Positions 59,835 to 64,000 of a DNA stretch of 64,000 nt are shown here, in pieces (within the stretch, counting starts at the first letter, position 1; every line of letters begins with the position of its first letter). The position numbers and the translations under genes were made by a program. The notes beneath the pieces were generated by a model. That model was not told the DNA's origin. It did not search any database and saw only the letters and a list, made by a program, of their open reading frames with translations. The DNA comes from Agromyces sp. SYSU T00194 (GTDB lineage: Bacteria; Actinomycetota; Actinomycetes; Actinomycetales; Microbacteriaceae), in the NCBI RefSeq assembly GCF_040496035.1, contig NZ_JBEPJZ010000001.1:1240001-1304000 (forward strand), in the 5' to 3' direction.

Positions 59835-61313
59835 TCAGCGCAGCCTGTGGCTGACGCGCTTGGTCTGGAGGTACGCCTGCACGCCCTCGGGGCCCGACTC
59901 GCGGCCGATGCCGCTCTCCTTGAACCCGCCCGACGGCGCCTCGGTGACCGAGCCGCCGCAGTGGTTGATGGAGAGGATGCCGGCCTCGAACCCGCGTGCG
60001 AGGATGTCGGCGGTCGACGCCGACTCGGTGAAGCCGTAGGCGGCCAGGCCGAACGGCAGCGAGTTCGCGATGCGGATCGCCTCCTCGACGTCGGTGAAGG
60101 TCGTGATCGGCGCGATCGGGCCGAACGGCTCCTCGCGCATGACCTCGGCGTCGAGCGGCACGTTCGTCAGCACCGTGGGCGCGTAGAACTGGCCGCGCTC
60201 GCCGAGGCGGGTGCCGCCGAACGCGACGGTCGCGCCGTGCGCGACGGCGTCCTGCACGAGGTGCTCGGTCGACTCGACGCGCTTGGCGTTGATGAGCGAG
60301 CCCATCGTGGTCTCGGCCTCGAGCGGGTCGCCGACCACGAGCTCGGAGGCGAGGCGCACCATCTCGGCGATGAACGGCTCGGCGATCGACTCGTGCACGA
60401 AGATGCGGCTCGGGGAGGTGCAGACCTGGCCCGCGTTCGCCCACTTCGCGGCGGAGGTGCGGCGGGCGGCCTGCACCGGGTCGGCGTCGGCCGCGATGAT
60501 CACGGGGGCGTGGCCGCCGAGCTCCATGATCGTCGGCTTCATGAGGGCGCCGGCGCGCGCGTTCAGCTCCTTGCCGACGGGCACCGAGCCGGTGAAGGCG
60601 ATGAGGCGCGTCTGCGGGGCGTCGATGAGGCGCTCGGCGGTCTCGGCGCCGCGGCCGAAGACGAGGTTGAGCACGCCCTTCGGGAGTCCGGCGTCGTGGA
60701 AGACCTCCGCGAGCGCGCAGGCGGTCGCGGGCACCTCCTGCGAGGCCTTGATGACCAGGGCGCAGCCGGCGGCGATCGCGGCCGACATCTTGCGCATGGG
60801 CGAGCCGGCGGGGAAGTTCCACGGCACGATCGCGCCGACGACGCCCACCGGCTCGTAGCGCACCGTGAGGTCGGTGTCGATGTCGGCGGGGATGACCCGG
60901 CCGTAGATGCGGCGGGTCTCCTGCGCGCACCACTCGAGCGTGCCCGAGACGCGGCGCACCTCGGTGACGGCGGCCTCGAGCGGCTTGCCCTGCTCGATCG
61001 CCATGAGCTCGCCGATGCGCTCGGCGCGCTCGCGCAGCAGCGCGACGGCCCGCATGAGGATGCGGCTCTTCTCGAACGGGGAGGTGTCGCGCCAGAGCGG
61101 GAAGGCCCGCTCGGCGGCGGCCAGCGCGTCGTCGATGTCGCTCGCCTCGGCGCGCGCCACGTGCCCGACGACCTCGTCGGTCGCGGGGTTCAGCACCTCG
61201 AAGCTGCGGCCGGCGGCGCCCTCGCGCCACTCGCCGTCGATGTAGAGGCCCAGTCTGGCGGCCGAGTAGGCCTCGGCGGCGCGGCTGCGGGTGGTGGGCT
61301 CGATGAGCGTCAT
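59835..61313 (-). CDS. Aldehyde dehydrogenase (semialdehyde dehydrogenase type)
   Basis: NAD(P)-dependent dehydrogenase of 492 residues. PWNFPAGSPMRKMSAAIAAG near residue 165, FTGSVPVGKELNARAG near residue 239, the base in MELGGHAPVII near residue 264 and the nucleophile in NAGQVCTSPSRIFVHE near residue 298 are canonical; EAPSGGFKESGIGRESGPEG ends the catalytic domain. It resembles succinate-semialdehyde and hydroxymuconic-semialdehyde dehydrogenases. Located right after the extradiol dioxygenase gene (one base between), it probably oxidises the ring-cleavage semialdehyde. Confidence 0.92.
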   Translation of the reverse strand: MTLIEPTTRSRAAEAYSAARLGLYIDGEWREGAAGRSFEVLNPATDEVVGHVARAEASDIDDALAAAERAFPLWRDTSPFEKSRILMRAVALLRERAERIGELMAIEQGKPLEAAVTEVRRVSGTLEWCAQETRRIYGRVIPADIDTDLTVRYEPVGVVGAIVPWNFPAGSPMRKMSAAIAAGCALVIKASQEVPATACALAEVFHDAGLPKGVLNLVFGRGAETAERLIDAPQTRLIAFTGSVPVGKELNARAGALMKPTIMELGGHAPVIIAADADPVQAARRTSAAKWANAGQVCTSPSRIFVHESIAEPFIAEMVRLASELVVGDPLEAETTMGSLINAKRVESTEHLVQDAVAHGATVAFGGTRLGERGQFYAPTVLTNVPLDAEVMREEPFGPIAPITTFTDVEEAIRIANSLPFGLAAYGFTESASTADILARGFEAGILSINHCGGSVTEAPSGGFKESGIGRESGPEGVQAYLQTKRVSHRLR

Positions 61314-61314
61314 G

Positions 61315-62295
61315 TCAGTGTCCTCGCGTAGTGGCTGTCTCGGGTGCCGAGGGCTCGTGCACGCCCTCTCGGCCGGGGAAGGTGCCGCGCTCGGCGTCGC
61401 GGTTGGTCTCGAGCACCCAGATGTGGTGCGGCGGGGTGGTCTCGTGCACGTTGGGGCCGTAGCTGTCGTCGACCCGGTCCATGTCGGCGGCGTACTCGAC
61501 GCGGCCGCCGGCGGGGCAGTGCACGAAGCGGAAGACGTTGGACCCGACCGTGTGGCGTCCCAGGCGCCGGGCCTCCCGCCAGCCCTTCTCGATCATGTGG
61601 TTGCCGCCCTCGATCACGTCGTCGAAGCCCGAGACCTCGTACGACGTGTGGTTGGTGCCGGCGCGGTCGGGCCGGTGGCAGAGCAGGAAGTTGTGCTGGT
61701 CGTCGTCGCCCTCGATCTGCATGAACACGCCCATGGGCTTGACGATGTCGGTGGCGCGGAAGTTCAGGCGGTCGGTGTAGAAGTGCGTCGCTTCCCAGCG
61801 ACCCTCCTTGGGGATGTTCAGCGCGACGTGGCAGATGCGGATCGGGCGGACGCGGGGGATGGCCGTGTGCGACGCGTTCCAGCGCTCCACGCGGCCGCGG
61901 CTGTTGTACTTCCGCACGTCGAAGTCGAGGTGCTCGGGCTCGGTCACCGCGAGGCCCACGCCGTAGCCGGTCTCGTCGACGGTGTGCGCGATGCCGTCGG
62001 CGTCGACCGTGACGTCGCGATCGGTGCGCAGGTCGGCCACGAGTGCGTCCAGGGCCTCCTGCGAGTCGACGCCCCAGACGACCTCGCGGATGCCGGGGTT
62101 GCCCGGCTCGACCGACGCGGGCAGGTCGGGGTCGTCCATGGGCCGCAGCACCACGGTCTGCCCGACCTGGGTGGTGAGCACCGCCCGCTGGGCGGACTGC
62201 TCGCGGAGGGCGAGCCCGAAGTCGATGAAGAAGCGCACGCACTCGTCGATGTCGTCGACGCCGTACGTGACGGACTCGATGCGCTCGATCGCCAT
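61315..62295 (-). CDS. Type I extradiol ring-cleavage dioxygenase (VOC superfamily)
   Basis: A 326-residue two-domain VOC enzyme. The N-terminal domain (IESVTYGVDDIDECVRFFIDFGLALRE) is the non-catalytic half; the C-terminal half holds the iron ligands His in ICHVALNIPKEG near residue 157, His in GTNHTSYEVSG near residue 220 and Glu in GGRVEYAADMDRVDD near residue 276. The size and spacing are those of catechol 2,3-dioxygenase-type enzymes. It heads the structural genes of the operon, 13 bp after the MarR gene, and is expected to open the aromatic ring of a diol. The specific diol is not predictable. Confidence 0.87.
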   Translation of the reverse strand: MAIERIESVTYGVDDIDECVRFFIDFGLALREQSAQRAVLTTQVGQTVVLRPMDDPDLPASVEPGNPGIREVVWGVDSQEALDALVADLRTDRDVTVDADGIAHTVDETGYGVGLAVTEPEHLDFDVRKYNSRGRVERWNASHTAIPRVRPIRICHVALNIPKEGRWEATHFYTDRLNFRATDIVKPMGVFMQIEGDDDQHNFLLCHRPDRAGTNHTSYEVSGFDDVIEGGNHMIEKGWREARRLGRHTVGSNVFRFVHCPAGGRVEYAADMDRVDDSYGPNVHETTPPHHIWVLETNRDAERGTFPGREGVHEPSAPETATTRGH

Positions 62296-62308
62296 GGTGG
62301 GCTGCCTT

Positions 62309-62773
62309 TCAGCGGGTGGGGAGGGGGAGGTCGGCGCCGGCGGTCAGCCGGTCGCGCAGGGCGGTGAGGGTGCGGGTCGCGCGGGCGAGCGCGTCGGGGT
62401 CGCCGTCCCACGCCTCGGCGAGCACTCCGGCCCAGCCGGCGCGGAGCGAGGCGAGGGTGTCGTCGGCGGCGCGGGTCGAGAAGATGCGCACGACGCGGCG
62501 GTCGTGCTCGTCGGGCACGGACTCGACGAAGCCGCGCTCGCGCAGCTCCTTGAGGGCGGTGCTGACGTTGGCGCGCTGGAGGCCCGTGCGGGTGGCGATC
62601 TGCGACGGCGTGCTGCCGGGCGCGCCGTGCACGCAGCTCATGATCTGGCTGAGGTTCTGCGTGAGCGGGGCATCCGAGCCGGCCGCGGCACTGCGCACGC
62701 GCATCTCGCGGACGATGTCGTTGGCGACCGCCGCGAGTTCGACGAACGTCGCGTCGACACCGGTGTCGTCCAT
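62309..62773 (-). CDS. MarR family transcriptional regulator
   Basis: A 154-residue winged-helix regulator. STPSQIATRTGLQRANVSTALKELRERGFVES near residue 55 forms the recognition part, and DEHDRRVVRIFSTRAADD the wing. It is the first gene of the minus-strand catabolic operon and most likely represses it until an aromatic ligand binds; it may also control the divergent sulfatase. GAGGAGG precedes its ATG, and two palindromes lie in the divergent region. Confidence 0.88.
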   Translation of the reverse strand: MDDTGVDATFVELAAVANDIVREMRVRSAAAGSDAPLTQNLSQIMSCVHGAPGSTPSQIATRTGLQRANVSTALKELRERGFVESVPDEHDRRVVRIFSTRAADDTLASLRAGWAGVLAEAWDGDPDALARATRTLTALRDRLTAGADLPLPTR

Positions 62774-62794
62774 GGGGCCTCCTCGCCGAGATGG

Positions 62795-62808
62795 TTATCG
62801 ATTCATAA
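62795..62808. promoter_or_regulatory. AT-rich dyad, candidate MarR operator
   Basis: TTATCGATTCATAA has TTAT/ATAA arms around six bases and stands out in GC-rich DNA, 22 bp before the MarR start. It resembles MarR-family binding sites and probably overlaps the operon promoter. Confidence 0.5.
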
Positions 62809-62814
62809 TCGTAT

Positions 62815-62828
62815 GTCGCGATCGCGAC
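62815..62828. promoter_or_regulatory. Perfect 14-bp palindrome in the MarR-sulfatase gap
   Basis: GTCGCGATCGCGAC is a perfect palindrome 42 bp before the MarR start and 104 bp before the sulfatase start. It could be a second operator; the CG-rich content makes chance occurrence less unlikely. Confidence 0.35.
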
Positions 62829-62931
62829 CTCGGCAAGCGGCACGGCGGACGCCGGGCGTCGGCAATGCTTGCGCCGCATGCACTCTCGCCCGACCGACAC
62901 TGGGACGGACTGCAACGCCCGAAGGAGTGCC

Positions 62932-64000
62932 GTGCCCGAACCGACCACCCGCCCCGACGTCATCGTGATCCTCGCCGACGACCTCGGGTTCTCCGACCTC
63001 GCGTCCTACGGCGGGGAGATCCCCACCCCGCACCTCGACCGGCTCGCGGAGCGGGGCGTGCGGATGACGAGCTTCACCACGACCCCGCGGTGCAGCCCCA
63101 CGCGCGCGTCGCTGCTCACCGGCCGACACTCGCACGAGGTCGGCATCGGCGTGCTCACGCGCACGGTCGGGTACCGCGGTTCGCTCGACCCCGGCGTGCC
63201 CACCCTCGCCACCGTGCTCGCCGATGCCGGCTACCTCACGAGCCTCACCGGCAAGTGGCACCTCTCCGCCGACGTGCGCGAACCGAACGAGACCTGGCCG
63301 ACCCGACGCGGGTTCGAGGACGTCTTCGCCATCATGGGCGGTGCCACCAGCTACTTCGGCCCGAAGGCGTTCATCCGCGGCGAGGAACCGTTCGACGTGC
63401 CGGCCGACGACGCCTTCTACCTCACCGACGCGCTCACCGACCACGCGCTCGAGGTCGTCGACCGCGCCGCGCGCGAGCAGCGGCCCTACTTCCTGTACCT
63501 CGCGTACACCGCGCCGCACTGGCCGCTGCAGGCGCCCGAGGCCGACATCGCCGCGCACCGGGGCCGCTACGCCGCGGGGTGGGATGCCGCGCGCGAGGCG
63601 CGCGAGCGCCGCCAGGCCGAGCTCGGGTTGTTCCCCGCCCCGTTCCCCGCGTCGCCGCGCGACCCCGAGGAGCCTGCGTGGGACGACGCCGACGACCGCG
63701 AGTGGCAGCAGCGCCGCATGGAGGTCTTCGCCGCCCAGGTGACGGCGATGGATCGCGGCATCGGGCGGCTGCTCGACGACCTCGAGGCCCGCGGCGCGCT
63801 CGACGACACCCTCGTGCTGTTCCTCTCCGACAACGGGGCGGAGGCCGAGGAGCTGCGGGTGGGGCGGTTCCTCTCCCCGCACGTCACGCCGGCCACCACC
63901 CGCGACGGACGCGACGTCTCGATCGGCAACGCCCCGTCGATCGAGCCCGGTCGCGATGACACCTTCACGAGCTACGGGCGCCCGTGGGCGAACCTGTCGA
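62932..64000 (+). CDS. Sulfatase (partial, C-terminus outside window)
   Basis: First 356 residues of a formylglycine-dependent arylsulfatase-type enzyme. VIVILADDLGFSDLASYGGE near residue 10 gives the two metal-binding aspartates, and TTTPRCSPTRASLLTGR near residue 48 contains CxPxR, whose cysteine must be converted to formylglycine by a maturase. GKWHL near residue 107 and LSDNGAE near residue 299 complete the active site. No signal peptide is visible, so the protein is probably cytosolic. Start is GTG 62932 behind GAAGGAG. It is divergent from the MarR-led aromatic operon, so removal of sulfate from an aromatic sulfate ester is possible. Confidence 0.9.
   Translation, partial: MPEPTTRPDVIVILADDLGFSDLASYGGEIPTPHLDRLAERGVRMTSFTTTPRCSPTRASLLTGRHSHEVGIGVLTRTVGYRGSLDPGVPTLATVLADAGYLTSLTGKWHLSADVREPNETWPTRRGFEDVFAIMGGATSYFGPKAFIRGEEPFDVPADDAFYLTDALTDHALEVVDRAAREQRPYFLYLAYTAPHWPLQAPEADIAAHRGRYAAGWDAAREARERRQAELGLFPAPFPASPRDPEEPAWDDADDREWQQRRMEVFAAQVTAMDRGIGRLLDDLEARGALDDTLVLFLSDNGAEAEELRVGRFLSPHVTPATTRDGRDVSIGNAPSIEPGRDDTFTSYGRPWANLS

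Noticed and set aside
1..64000. tRNA, rRNA, riboswitch or transposase genes
   Set aside because: None could be recognised by reading; a covariance-model scan would be needed to exclude small RNAs.

Overview
The window reads as a chromosomal segment of a high-GC actinobacterium, most likely a member of the Microbacteriaceae (Agromyces- or Microbacterium-like). The reasons are the strong GC codon bias, many genes whose -10 box (TANNNT) lies six or seven bases before the start codon (leaderless transcription), a complete coproporphyrin-dependent heme pathway with a cysteine-cluster ferrochelatase, the actinobacterial YtxH / holin-X / DUF3618 trio, and pervasive use of the hexamer GCATCC/GGATGC. 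I see no rRNA, tRNA, CRISPR array, intact insertion sequence or integrase.

Layout. 1-16.2 kb: an MFS exporter (cut by the left edge) divergent from a LacI regulator with a perfect palindromic operator; an M20 amidohydrolase; a 2H phosphoesterase; a MATE exporter and a YccF protein; a two-gene Ktr/Trk potassium uptake operon; an M13 metallopeptidase; a cytosolic class A beta-lactamase-like protein; then on the minus strand a lysyl-phosphatidylglycerol synthase-like protein with a rhomboid-like membrane domain, a Nudix hydrolase, a membrane protein and an alpha/beta hydrolase. 16.3-24.7 kb: glyS, followed by an accessory stretch. It holds a CPBP protease, a lipoprotein and an ABC transporter pair enclosed between glyS and a 96%-identical partial copy of the glyS 3' end, then a HepT/MntA toxin-antitoxin pair, a beta-helix lipoprotein, a DUF4143 ATPase pseudogene preceded by four repeats with an exact 23-bp period, and a membrane-anchored AlbA_2 protein. 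24.7-34 kb: ordinary metabolic and membrane genes, including a GH106-like glycosidase with a MarR regulator.

34-51.6 kb: the heme locus. hemA, hemE, hemY, hemQ, hemH, hemC, hemD, hemB and hemL together make every enzyme from glutamyl-tRNA to heme b by the coproporphyrin route. The locus is interrupted by a three-gene membrane stress-type cluster, a methyltransferase, an SDR and a flotillin/NfeD pair. Short palindromic intergenic elements of 132-139 bp with conserved CGCTTTTCAGGA ends occur at 11.6, 46.6 and 49.0 kb, and a nine-unit, exactly 19-bp minisatellite follows hemD.

51.7-64 kb: two convergent catabolic operons. The plus-strand operon has an aldehyde dehydrogenase, an L-2-hydroxyglutarate oxidase and a flavodoxin. 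The minus-strand operon has a MarR regulator, an extradiol dioxygenase, an aldehyde dehydrogenase, a fumarylacetoacetase-family enzyme, a VOC protein, an alpha/beta hydrolase, a GlcG/HbpS protein, a MetE-fold protein without its zinc ligands, and a small monooxygenase. It looks like a meta-cleavage route for an unidentified aromatic compound. The MetE-like protein is the most original candidate in the window because its fold is retained while all four zinc-ligand positions appear substituted. A sulfatase begins at the right edge.
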